This document shows, piece after piece, positions 47,426 to 56,848 of a stretch of 64,000 nt of DNA. The stretch is from Stentor roeselii (lineage: Eukaryota; Ciliophora; Heterotrichea; Heterotrichida; Stentoridae), in assembly GCA_006503475.1 (NCBI GenBank), contig RSEH01000107.1, positions 1 through 64,000 on the forward strand, in the 5' to 3' direction. A model generated the notes under the pieces. That model saw nothing but the letters and a program-made list of their open reading frames with translations. It did not search any database and was not told the origin of the DNA. The position numbers and the translations under genes were made by a program. How positions within the stretch are numbered: position 1 is the stretch's first letter; each line of letters starts with the position of its first letter.

Positions 47426-49291
47426 ATGAGGAATAATGAAGCTGAAGCTAAATTTCAAGAATATGACCCGCTTCGAGTAAGGCATTCTGAACCGCAAGTC
47501 TTTGAACCGTCCTCTGAAGCTTTGAGTGAAGCTTCTAGTGAGCCTGAAGTTAGACCTCGATGCTCGTTTCCTCTGTTGGACGGTGAAAAGATTTTATTAC
47601 ATAAGGGCCAAAAACGAGCGGACTCGATTTCTTGTAATTGCTTGTTGAACGGTTCACCTCTGATGGCCGGGCAGCTCACATTGACCAACTACAGACTATA
47701 CATCGAGCCTAGCGACAGTCAATGGTGCTACCAGAACCGCGTGCGGTCCAATTTTTTTGATATTCCTCTTCTACTAATTCAAAAAGTAGAGAGAATGGTA
47801 GATAAGACCAACATGATGTTAGACATTTCTACAAAGGATGGAAGATTTTTAAGAATTTCTATTTCCAACGCAGTTCAAAGCGAGTTTAACGTTTATCCAA
47901 CATTATATTCCGGATGCTTTCCCCAAAATTCCCAGAATCGCTTCGCATTTTTTCATTCCTTTAATGGGCAAGTTGACGGCTGGAAACTTTACAACCCTCA
48001 AAATGACTACGCGCGACTTGGAGTTAATGAAAGCAAAGCGGACTGTAAGTGGAAGTTTATCAACAACAGTAATGGAGACATTTGTGATACTTACCCAGAA
48101 TTACTCGTTGTTCCTAAGGACTTATCACTGATCGCGATAAAAAATTGCGCTAGTTTCCGTAGTCGTAACCGTTTTCCAGTACTAGTTTGGTGCAATACAA
48201 GACGCAGTGCTACTCTCTGGCGTTGTGCTCAGCCGAAAACAGGCATTCGCACGAGTCGTTGCACGGAAGATGAGGAGTATCTTAGAATATTAGCGCAAAG
48301 TTCCCAGAGAGAACCGGTTTTGCATATTTTTGATGCGCGTCCTTTTGTTAATGCGCACGCACAGCGTGCGCTAGGAGGTGGTGTAGAAAACGTGAATCAC
48401 TACGAAAGAACCGAGCTTCACTTCTTAAACATCGAAAACATTCACGTGATCCGAGAAAGCTGGGTCGGCATGATAATCGGTCTAAACAGTGTCAATCCTT
48501 CCAAATACTTAAGCGCCGTTGAAAAGTCAGGTTGGCTGGAGCACTTGTCCCTTCTTTTGCAAGGAGCAGTGGGGATCGTCGAGAGTCTTCAAAACGGAAT
48601 TTCTTGTCTTATTCACTGCTCTGACGGCTGGGATCGCACTTCACAGCTTTGCAGTTTGGTCCAGATTTGCATGGACTCGCATTATCGAAGCTTGAGAGGA
48701 TTCGCACAGGTCGTCGAAAAGGACTGGGTCAGCTTTGGACATCAGTTTGAAGTCAGACTTGCACATGGCAATGCAAATTTGCAGGATGATAAAAGATCTC
48801 CTATTTTTTTACAGTTCTTGGACTGTGTTTATCAACTCACGTTGCAGTTTCCTACGCATTTTGAATTTAATTCGAATTTGCTTCATGATTTAACTCATTT
48901 TGCTTTTGCTGGAAGGTTTGGGACTTTTATGGGAAATTGTGTTAAGGACAGGGCACTCATAAACTTATCAAGCAAAACAACAAGTATCTGGACCTACATC
49001 TTCGAGAACCTAGACCAATACACAAACCCTTACTACCAAGCGGGCCAAGACGACCCTGTGATTCCAATCTACTCAATCCGCAAGCTAAGTATCTGGCACG
49101 AGTTATTCTCAAAGTGGCATTCAGACCACTACTACTCAGTTCCACAGCTCCTGGGTCCAAACGACCACAAAGAGGCATTAATGCGTTCAGCAGGTGAAGG
49201 GATGCAACTTTACAAGGCCTTGATAATGCAAAAAGACCAAGAACTAAAAGAGCTAAAAAAGCAACTTGCAGAACTAAAAGAAAAAACATAA
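47426..49291 (+). CDS. Myotubularin-family PI3P/PI(3,5)P2 phosphatase
   Basis: 621 residues. A PH-GRAM domain (about 45-155, with GQLTLTNYRLYIEPSD) is followed by the phosphatase: YPELLVVPKDLS, RFPVLVWCNTRRSATLWRCA, then the active site HCSDGWDRTSQ (C398, R404). The D-G-W-D-R loop with two Asp is the form of active myotubularins (inactive ones lose Cys and Arg). NPYYQAG and a C-terminal coiled coil end the protein. It removes the 3-phosphate from PI3P on endosomes. Its neighbours ATG5 and VPS15 act on the same lipid pathway in autophagy. Its stop is 12 nt from ATG5's stop. Confidence 0.94.
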   Translation: MRNNEAEAKFQEYDPLRVRHSEPQVFEPSSEALSEASSEPEVRPRCSFPLLDGEKILLHKGQKRADSISCNCLLNGSPLMAGQLTLTNYRLYIEPSDSQWCYQNRVRSNFFDIPLLLIQKVERMVDKTNMMLDISTKDGRFLRISISNAVQSEFNVYPTLYSGCFPQNSQNRFAFFHSFNGQVDGWKLYNPQNDYARLGVNESKADCKWKFINNSNGDICDTYPELLVVPKDLSLIAIKNCASFRSRNRFPVLVWCNTRRSATLWRCAQPKTGIRTSRCTEDEEYLRILAQSSQREPVLHIFDARPFVNAHAQRALGGGVENVNHYERTELHFLNIENIHVIRESWVGMIIGLNSVNPSKYLSAVEKSGWLEHLSLLLQGAVGIVESLQNGISCLIHCSDGWDRTSQLCSLVQICMDSHYRSLRGFAQVVEKDWVSFGHQFEVRLAHGNANLQDDKRSPIFLQFLDCVYQLTLQFPTHFEFNSNLLHDLTHFAFAGRFGTFMGNCVKDRALINLSSKTTSIWTYIFENLDQYTNPYYQAGQDDPVIPIYSIRKLSIWHELFSKWHSDHYYSVPQLLGPNDHKEALMRSAGEGMQLYKALIMQKDQELKELKKQLAELKEKT

Positions 49292-49303
49292 TTAATAGTT
49301 TTA

Positions 49304-50092
49304 CTAGTCTAATAAGACGATATAGAGAAAGTTGTCTGCGTAGCTCAGATGAAGCCAGAGCCAGAAAAGGTCTGAGTCACTTGGAAGAAGGATTCCTTGA
49401 CAAAGGCAGGTACCTGAAAAGTCAGGGAATAATGATTTCACTGCTGATATCAGAGAAAAGTTATCGTTTGCTAAGATTGGGAATAAGGAAAGTCCTCGGT
49501 CTTTTGAGAGAAATTTCACTGGAAGGTATCGACAGTCTGTCTTTGATGGACGGGTGAACTCGCTTCCTATCTCTTTGAATTGTTTAAAGTTACTTTCTGA
49601 AAGACTTTTCCACATTGTTTCTTCTTGGTCACGTGAAAGGTTCATCACTGGAGCTGAGGTTCCGAATAGTAAGGCTGAGGATTCTTTTAAGTTGTTTTGG
49701 AAAATACTTCGGATTGATTTTATACCTGAGTAGGGCAGTAGAGTGTCGCTTGGGTATCGGTGGAAATGGACTTCTATGTGGAATGGTAGAGGGCAGACTC
49801 CATCCTTCGGCGGTGCATGAATATCAAGTAAAAGTCCAGCCGGATAATGCCACTTAAGAGGAATGCCATTAACCGAGAACCAAATCTGTTCCGTGATATA
49901 ATCAGTGCTGACATACATCTCAAAATGTTTCTTAACACTTTCCAGAAGTGCAGGCAAATACGAATTTCTCGAAACCATTCCATAAAAATCAGCAGGAATC
50001 TCATTAGAAGCGATATCAATCTTCGCCAAACTAATCCTCAAAGGAAAAGCGCCTTTCCAGACCTCTTCAATAAACATCTCCTCAACCTCCAT
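49304..50092 (-). CDS. ATG5: Autophagy protein ATG5
   Basis: 262 residues from the ATG at 50092, MEVEEMFIEEVWKGAFPLRI; the frame is open upstream to 50173, but that part has no ATG5 likeness and overlaps VPS15. IWFSVNGIPLKWHYPAGLLL matches the human [20 protein letters not shown]; the last residues LHLSYADNFLYIVLLD match LSEHLSYPDNFLHISIIP. K136 in NNLKESSALL lines up with human K130, the lysine joined to ATG12. ATG12-ATG5 with ATG16 promotes lipidation of ATG8. It is convergent with myotubularin and head-to-head with VPS15 with only 7 nt between the two start codons. Confidence 0.95.
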   Translation of the reverse strand: MEVEEMFIEEVWKGAFPLRISLAKIDIASNEIPADFYGMVSRNSYLPALLESVKKHFEMYVSTDYITEQIWFSVNGIPLKWHYPAGLLLDIHAPPKDGVCPLPFHIEVHFHRYPSDTLLPYSGIKSIRSIFQNNLKESSALLFGTSAPVMNLSRDQEETMWKSLSESNFKQFKEIGSEFTRPSKTDCRYLPVKFLSKDRGLSLFPILANDNFSLISAVKSLFPDFSGTCLCQGILLPSDSDLFWLWLHLSYADNFLYIVLLD

Positions 50093-50099
50093 AGTATAA
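50093..50099. promoter_or_regulatory. 7-nt spacer between divergent ATG5 and VPS15 start codons
   Basis: AGTATAA alone separates CAT (ATG5 start, minus strand) from ATG (VPS15 start). Each ATG5/VPS15 transcript start must lie in this spacer or inside the other gene. The VPS15 start context is GTATAAATG. Confidence 0.8.
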
Positions 50100-53000
50100 A
50101 TGGGAAACTTCACTCCTTCAACCTTATCCGACAATGTAAACGTGCTTCTCGTGCACTTTCCTTTATTCTCCACTCAAAGCAAATCAATAAATTCAACAAA
50201 ACTATGCAAAACAGCGAAGTGCATCGATCAACAAAGTTCAACTTTCTTAAAAGTCTTCTCATTGCAAGGGGTGGACCGTTTAAAATTTCGAGAAAAGCTA
50301 GAAGATTACAACTCAGTCATTAATAAACTTCCTCAGAGACATCTGTTGACTTCAGTTTTTGTTGAAAAGGAAAATTTAGGAGTTTTGTATCGACTTTACA
50401 CTCATTCTTCGCTAAGGAATAAAATGATTAGGCCTCCTTTTTTGACTTTTGATGAAAAACTTTGGATGGGATTCTTGGTGTTGAAGGCTGTTGGACAGTT
50501 GCATGAACTGCATATTTCTCATGGAGATTTAAGGCCTGAGAATTTTCTTGTTACTAGCTGGAATTGGGTGTTTTTAGCTGATTTCGCGTTTTATAAACCT
50601 GAGAGTATACCTGAAGGAAATCTTACACTTTATAACTTGTTTTTTGCACCTGGAACCAGGGAGGCTTGCTATTTGGCTCCTGAAAGGTTTGAGTCTAGGA
50701 GTGATAAGGGGAGGAAAAATGATGGCTTGAAGAGGAGTGCGGATATTTTTTCGTTGGGATGCATTCTTGCTGAAATCTTCCTAGACGGTGACCACCTCTT
50801 CGGCCTAACCCAAGTCCTCGGCTTAAAAAAATCCCACCCAGAAGACATTCCAAAACTTTCAACCCTCGACCCAAACCTAAAAGATCTAATCCAAAACATG
50901 ATAATCACAGACGCCGAAAGTCGTTGGGACATCCAAAAATGTTTAAAATTTTACATCAACCAATTTCTAGATGAAAAAAGCACACTAACCCTCTACGAGT
51001 TTTCAATCGGCATCGTAAAGCTAAACAGCGCAGACGAGCGAGTCCAAATGGTAAAATCTTTAAAAAGCTCTGAAAAATCACTAAGCCTCGAAATAATCCT
51101 CTTCAACGTTTTAGCCTCCAGCATTTTAAACGTTTCTTCATCATCTTTAAAAGTGACAAGTTTAAGATTAATGAGCAAGTTAAACCTAAGCGACGACGTG
51201 AAACTTCATCGAGTCATTCCATATATGACATCACTTCTCAACAAAGAAGAAAAAAACTCAGTTAAATGCGCAGCTTTACGTTTTCTTCCAAAGGTCTTGG
51301 AAAGTATTGAGAAAGTCAACACGAAAGACTTGCATTTATTCAAAGAATGCATTTGGCCAGCTGTTGCTTTATGTAAAAATGATGAAAATGACTGGGTTAG
51401 CTATTCATTAGCTGTGTTTTTGCCTGATTATTCTAAAGCTGTTCGTCGTTTAATTGAAATCTGGAGCTTTTTATCGAATTCTTCTAAATCTTTTGATTTG
51501 GAATTGAAAGAATTCGGGAAAATCATGGGAAAGTTGTTTCAGGAAATGATTGAAAGTAAGGAAGAAAGGGTTCAATTGGTACTTTTGTCGAATTTTCCTC
51601 ATTTTGTCAGTCATTTTTCTTTAGAAACTGCGAAAAGGATCTTTAAAGACTCTATCTTGCCCTGTGTGAAGCGTGAGGAAAGGTTTGAAGTGCCTGAAAA
51701 GTTTATACAAATTGATGAAAAGTACCAAATCGCAGTTTTAACTGAAAGCGAAAAGTACTTCGAGGTACTCGGCGGGTATTTTTTCAATTTGATGAATAAA
51801 ACACTTGAAAACAACCTATTCGGTAAAAGTGAAACCCTTATTTTCTTAAGTTTAAAAGCAGTCAACCTGAACAGTCACCTTGATTTAAACATCTTAGAAA
51901 AAGCTCTTCCACTTTTCATCCACCCCAGCAGGTGGATTCGAGAAGAAATGAAAAAACTTGTCAATAAATTCATTAAAAATCTTGACCCGACTTTGAACTT
52001 TTTGCATATTCGGCCAATGTTGATGCCTTTTTTACATTTAGAAGATGTTAAAACTTTCATTATTGACAGTGACATTATCGAAGCTTTTTTATATGAAAAT
52101 ATCAACCGGGACTACTACAACCATAGCATTGAAATCACTCATTCTGACCCTGAACAACTTCAAGGAATCGTCGCAAGTCTTATTTCAATGGTACGACTTC
52201 CTTATCAACGACCGGAAAATGTTAAAATCCTTCCGATGCCTGATGAAAAGGAACATAATGAAAGCAGTTTTCACGAAAGTTACTTTTTTCATGAGTCTTT
52301 CAGAAGGGTCAACTCGAATCGGTTGAATTGTTTTGATGGACTCGGAATAACAGGGGAACTTGACTTTATTTTAGATGGACATGATGGAAAACCAGTTACT
52401 AATCTTTTGCAGACTTATGAAAATATGGTTTTAAGCGCTTCTGATGACGGTACTATTGTCATGTGGAGGATAAATCGAATGGATGATTATAGCAATTTGA
52501 AGTACAAGGTGAAGAAAGAGACTAACAGCTCGCCTATTAATCTTGGGAATGTCTCTGATTTCATTTTCGTGAGTTATGAAGATGTGGTCAAGATTTGGGA
52601 TCAGGAGTTCTGCCAAGTAGAACAAGAAGTAAAAATTAATGGAATCAGTCAAGTGATTGAAGTGAATAATTCACTTCTTGCTTGTGACAAAAAAGGCAAC
52701 TTATTTTTAAAAGACTTAAAAGACCCAGATCCTCAGTTATTTTTCAAGTTAGGCCCTCAAAAAGGGATCATATCACAAATGGTAAAAACCTCAGAATACA
52801 CAATAGCAACAGGAACCATCACAGGCCACGTAGTCCTCTTCGACCTGCGATTTAACCTCCCGTCTTCCTGCTTTTGCAACTCCTTCAAACAGCCAATTCT
52901 CAGCATGTCGAACTACTTCTGCCGATACAAGCCTCTTATCGACGGTGCCCAAATCCTAACAGGTCTTTCAAACGAAGTCGTGATGTGGGACCTGTTAACA

Positions 53001-53564
53001 GGCCGCACTTCAGTCCTTTTCACAAGATCAAAAGAAACTTACCTTCAAATCCCTTATCTTCTTCCAGACCCTTTTTACTTTCCAGAGTTCAACTGTAAAA
53101 AATCATCTTTAAACCTGGAAAAACTTGAAATTTTTTCAAATATTTCTAAAAATTTCATTCAAAACCTGACAGAATTCGGAGCTTCAGTGAAAAGATCTTG
53201 GGAAACAAGGTCAAATGTGTTGAAAATTCATGTTCCTGGTGATAGTCACATTATTTTATCAACAGGTGAAGATGGCCTTGTGAGGATCTGGGACCCGATA
53301 TCAGTGAAAAATTCGGGGATTTTAGGAATAGGAGGATTAATCCGGCCTGAATATTCTTCTGCTCTGATGCCTGATGTGCTCGTGATTCAGGAACAGGCCT
53401 ACCCCAGCCAGTCAATTTTTCGTAAAAAACGGGATTTTGATGAGTTGGCGAGTAGTCGAAAGGTCTGTCATTCTCACACAATTAATGACCTGCTTTTCAC
53501 TTCTTATCCGAAACCTCTGTTGTTGACTGCCTCGAATGACGGGACTATCAGAGTTTGGAGGTAG
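50100..53564 (+). CDS. VPS15: VPS15 (PIK3R4), pseudokinase scaffold of the PI3-kinase VPS34
   Basis: 1154 residues. MGN at the start fits the N-myristoylated start of VPS15 (human MGNQLAG). NSTKLCKTAKCIDQQSSTFL then KVFSL matches the N-lobe. The kinase part has HGDLRPENFLVTSWNWVFLA (H141, D143) and D161-F-A where kinases have DFG; these are the family's usual features. HEAT repeats occupy about 290-660, and WD40 repeats about 750-1154, ending NDGTIRVWR. VPS15 carries VPS34 and beclin to make PI3P in endosomes and autophagy. Lengths of domains follow animal VPS15, somewhat shortened. The start is fixed by the conserved MGN and the length of the N-lobe. Confidence 0.95.
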   Translation: MGNFTPSTLSDNVNVLLVHFPLFSTQSKSINSTKLCKTAKCIDQQSSTFLKVFSLQGVDRLKFREKLEDYNSVINKLPQRHLLTSVFVEKENLGVLYRLYTHSSLRNKMIRPPFLTFDEKLWMGFLVLKAVGQLHELHISHGDLRPENFLVTSWNWVFLADFAFYKPESIPEGNLTLYNLFFAPGTREACYLAPERFESRSDKGRKNDGLKRSADIFSLGCILAEIFLDGDHLFGLTQVLGLKKSHPEDIPKLSTLDPNLKDLIQNMIITDAESRWDIQKCLKFYINQFLDEKSTLTLYEFSIGIVKLNSADERVQMVKSLKSSEKSLSLEIILFNVLASSILNVSSSSLKVTSLRLMSKLNLSDDVKLHRVIPYMTSLLNKEEKNSVKCAALRFLPKVLESIEKVNTKDLHLFKECIWPAVALCKNDENDWVSYSLAVFLPDYSKAVRRLIEIWSFLSNSSKSFDLELKEFGKIMGKLFQEMIESKEERVQLVLLSNFPHFVSHFSLETAKRIFKDSILPCVKREERFEVPEKFIQIDEKYQIAVLTESEKYFEVLGGYFFNLMNKTLENNLFGKSETLIFLSLKAVNLNSHLDLNILEKALPLFIHPSRWIREEMKKLVNKFIKNLDPTLNFLHIRPMLMPFLHLEDVKTFIIDSDIIEAFLYENINRDYYNHSIEITHSDPEQLQGIVASLISMVRLPYQRPENVKILPMPDEKEHNESSFHESYFFHESFRRVNSNRLNCFDGLGITGELDFILDGHDGKPVTNLLQTYENMVLSASDDGTIVMWRINRMDDYSNLKYKVKKETNSSPINLGNVSDFIFVSYEDVVKIWDQEFCQVEQEVKINGISQVIEVNNSLLACDKKGNLFLKDLKDPDPQLFFKLGPQKGIISQMVKTSEYTIATGTITGHVVLFDLRFNLPSSCFCNSFKQPILSMSNYFCRYKPLIDGAQILTGLSNEVVMWDLLTGRTSVLFTRSKETYLQIPYLLPDPFYFPEFNCKKSSLNLEKLEIFSNISKNFIQNLTEFGASVKRSWETRSNVLKIHVPGDSHIILSTGEDGLVRIWDPISVKNSGILGIGGLIRPEYSSALMPDVLVIQEQAYPSQSIFRKKRDFDELASSRKVCHSHTINDLLFTSYPKPLLLTASNDGTIRVWR

Positions 53565-53675
53565 TAAAAAGATTTTAGTCTTCTAATAATTAAATATTCT
53601 TAGAGATTTGAATTGTTTTCGAAATGCAGAAAATGAAGATTTGAATATATAAGATGATAAAACTTTCACAATTAT

Positions 53676-56093
53676 ATGAATTTGTTTGCTGGAGAAAACT
53701 ATCAAGATGTTCATGTCAATGACTTCTGGAAAAACTATAGACCGAAGACTGAGAATGGAAGGTCTTTGCTTTATCGGTATGAAGGTGATGGTGTTGTTGT
53801 TTATGATAACACGGCCAGGTTGTCTGATGAGAGTTCTGAAATGGTTAAACTGGAAAATAAAGAAGTCTCTGCACAGGTCAAGAAAGAAATTGAGTCTGCT
53901 GCGGAATATGGTATTTTTTAAATAGACAAGCTTCAGTTCCTGGGTATGAAGAACTACTTCGAAAATAAAGTCTATCCACAAGAATACACATTAGTAGTTC
54001 CTAACGAAAAAACTCTAAAATTCGATTCAAAATTCGAGTCAGGAAACCTACACAAAGCAATAAAAATCAGTGAAAACGAGTACAACTTATTCCTAGACTA
54101 CGATACCGAGACAAAAGGTTACACTCAATGGTATTACTTTTCAGTAAAAAACTACAAAAGTAACCATTCAGTGCGTTTTAACCTCGTGAACCTAATGAAA
54201 TACGAGAGTCTTTACAACAACGGTATGAAGCCCCTGGTCTACTCAACAAACAAGTTTATAACGGAAGGTATCGACTGGCACCGAGACGGTTCGGCGATAT
54301 CCTACTACCAAAATTCAACAAAACGTTTATATTCCCTTCCAAACAGTAAACTTCCAAGATTTTTCTACACCCTTACCTTTTCCTACACGTTTTCCTCATC
54401 AAACGACACAGTCTACTTCGCCCATTGTTATCCTTACACCTACTCCGACCTCACCAGGTACCTGGCAATGATCACCAACGTTCCTCACTTAAAATCAATA
54501 TTGAGAGTCAACTGTCTTTGCAAGACTTTAGGCGGAAACTCTTGTCCAGTGTTGACAATCACTTCAAACATTCAGAGTTACTCGTCTTGGGAAGAAGAAA
54601 TAGTTAAACTCGGTAAAAGTGCAGCGGGTAGAAGAATCATGAAGCTTCGAGAAATGAAAGAAGAGGCGAAAATCAAGGTCTTTGAATATGTGAAAAACGA
54701 GAAAAAAACAAAGGTAAAAAAAAAACAGGAGAATAAAGAACATGACTGTAAAAAAGGTGTTGTTCTTACTGCAAGAGTCCATCCTGGAGAGTCTAACTCT
54801 TCTTTCATGATGAAAGGTGCGATTGACTTCTTAATCGGAGATACTCGTGAAGCCAAAATCCTTAGAAAAAAATTCGTCTTTCGTGTGATTCCGATGTTGA
54901 ACCCTGATGGCGTCGTTTATGGAAACTATCGTTGTTCTTTGCTAGGCGTTGACTTAAACAGACGATGGAAAAGTCCCAACCCTCATCTACATCCGACTAT
55001 TTTTTACACAAAAAAACTAATCCAAGTCTTTTCAGAAGATCACGAAATTGCACTCTTCTGCGACATGCACGGGCACTCCATGAAAAAAAACGTTTTCATG
55101 TACGCCTGCAGTTCCAAGTCTTCAACATTTTCTTACGAAGATCGAAAAACAAACATTTTCATCAGGTTAATTCCTTACCTTCTCTCTAGAAAAAATCCTT
55201 TTTTTTCATATGAAAGTTGTCACTTTCGCATGGAAAAGTTTAAAGAATCTACTGCTCGAATTGTGAATTTTAAGGAATTTCAGGTATTCGCAAGTTATAC
55301 ACTTGAAGCCAGCTTTTTTGGACCTGAACTTGCGGAAGGTAAACAAGACTTGCACCTTGACAGGTCGGATTTGGAGTCACTTGGACGGGACCTTTGCAAG
55401 CAGTTGATGATTTTTTGCTCACCTAAGGATTTTAGGTATCGACTTTCTCAACTCACTGAATATCTTAACTCACCTTCTTCAGTCAAAAGATCACTTAGTG
55501 CAAGGAAAAAAGAAGAGAAGGAAGAACAGGAAACTTTTACTATAAAAGAGGCAATTAATGAAATTCCTGAAGAAAAATTAGAAGATTTGGTTAGAGATGA
55601 AGAAAAGTCTGATAGTGGAGGATCGGATGCTGAGGCTTCTGATAATGATGATAAAAAAATCAGCTTTTTGATTAAAAGTAAGAAGAAAAATAAGAGGAAG
55701 ACGGAAAAAGTTAGATCTGTTCATGTTTGTAGCAATGTTAGGCATAACTCGAATACAAGGATTAGGAATATTTCTTGCACTCCTGATGTTATTGATAAAA
55801 GCAGGTCTAAGTCAAGGATTTCTGTGATTAAAAACTCGTATAATAGTATTGTCTTGAAACCTCCCGCGAAAAAAGTTGTTACTAGGAATAATGATGATGA
55901 AAGTTCACATAACTTCAGCTATTTGGATATCAAGTTTAAACCTGAACATCCAAAACGACCTGCTAGTGGAATGCAGATTAGGACTAGTAGACCTCAGAAT
56001 TCGATTTCTTTACCTCCTGAACCTGTTGAAGGCCAGGTGAAACCTGTGCAAAAGATTTTTGAAAGATTTATTGCCTTACATTTTAAAAAGTAG
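53676..56093 (+). CDS. Cytosolic carboxypeptidase (AGBL/CCP, M14D), one 15-nt intron
   Basis: Join of 53676-53910 and 53926-56093, 800 residues. The N-terminal domain (WYYFSVKNYKSNHSVRFN, GMKPLVYST, YFAHCYPYTYSDL) is the CCP-specific beta domain. The zinc site is H364-P-G-E367 and H460 in DMHGHS; the catalytic Glu is E539 in YTLEASFFG. NPDGVVYGNYRCSLLGVDLN and RRW are typical CCP. CCPs trim Glu from the tails and side chains of tubulin, so a cilium/cortex role fits. A long basic/Ser-rich C-terminal tail (about 590-800) is likely disordered. Without splicing the first exon would stop at 81 residues. Confidence 0.93.
53911..53925 (+). other. 15-nt intron
   Basis: GTATTTTTTAAATAG, A at position 10. 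It interrupts a codon after its first base (g|ac, Asp) and joins EESAAEY-type exon 1 to DKLQFLGMKNYF in exon 2. Confidence 0.95.
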
Positions 56094-56235
56094 TTAGTGA
56101 AGTGTTTTATGATTTAATCCAGTGTTTGATGTAGATTTATGAATGAGACAAGAGGATGAAGAGCTAATATATATTAAATATTGAAGTTTTAATATTCTAA
56201 GGAGAAGAATTTTATGTCTTAAAAGAAAGAAGAGT

Positions 56236-56715
56236 TTAAATATAAACATCAAGCGAATCTTTAATAATCTTTCCTAAATAAAACCCAATGTTATAGTAGT
56301 CACTATCGGACTTTAATGCGATGAGTAAACCTCGACATGATTTCATTATTTTTTCAAAGTTGTTCATAAGATTTTCCAAAAGATTTCGAAGAAATATTTC
56401 TGAGGATTTTACAAGACTTGAGATTTTTTTAGGATAGTTGCAAATATCAATGATTGAAACCAGGTCATTTGTGAAAGAGTTAAAATTGATAATTGTTTCA
56501 AGAATCGGTTTGTTTGTTAAAAGTCCTGAAATCAATTCTTTCCCGTTGTAAGCAAATGATTTATGAAACTTTTGGCATGATGAAATCTGCCCAGATTCTT
56601 TTTGTAATCCTGCTAAAAGTCCTGAAAAAAGCACAGATAATCTTGATTCTTTTGTTTGGGTCAATGTAGCTTGGCTTTGAATATTCAAAAGTGCAAAACA
56701 AACGAAAAAAATCAT
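56236..56715 (-). CDS. Small secreted protein of unknown function
   Basis: 159 residues from the ATG at 56715. MIFFVCFALLNIQSQA is a clear signal peptide with cleavage probably after Ala16. The frame continues upstream without an ATG, so this start is favoured. The mature part (about 143 residues) is helical and contains three Cys (SSCQKFHKSF, IDICNYPKK, MKSCRGLLIA). It ends in YYNIGFYLGKIIKDSLDVYI, a pattern seen in small secreted or lysosomal ciliate proteins. No named family. It is divergent from the LRR gene. Confidence 0.65.
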   Translation of the reverse strand: MIFFVCFALLNIQSQATLTQTKESRLSVLFSGLLAGLQKESGQISSCQKFHKSFAYNGKELISGLLTNKPILETIINFNSFTNDLVSIIDICNYPKKISSLVKSSEIFLRNLLENLMNNFEKIMKSCRGLLIALKSDSDYYNIGFYLGKIIKDSLDVYI

Positions 56716-56848
56716 ATTTAAATAGTCTTTTCGATTTTGATGAATTGATACTATTTTTATACAAGAGTAAAGTGTTAAAATTCTATTTCCCAATATCTTC
56801 CAACCTTTCTGTTTGAAACTCTAAATAACTATTTTCAATCTATTCTAA

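Noticed and set aside
50093-50173. Longer ATG5 frame starting at 50173
   Set aside because: The extra 27 residues have no ATG5 likeness and overlap the well-supported VPS15 start; the Met at 50092 fits the family length.
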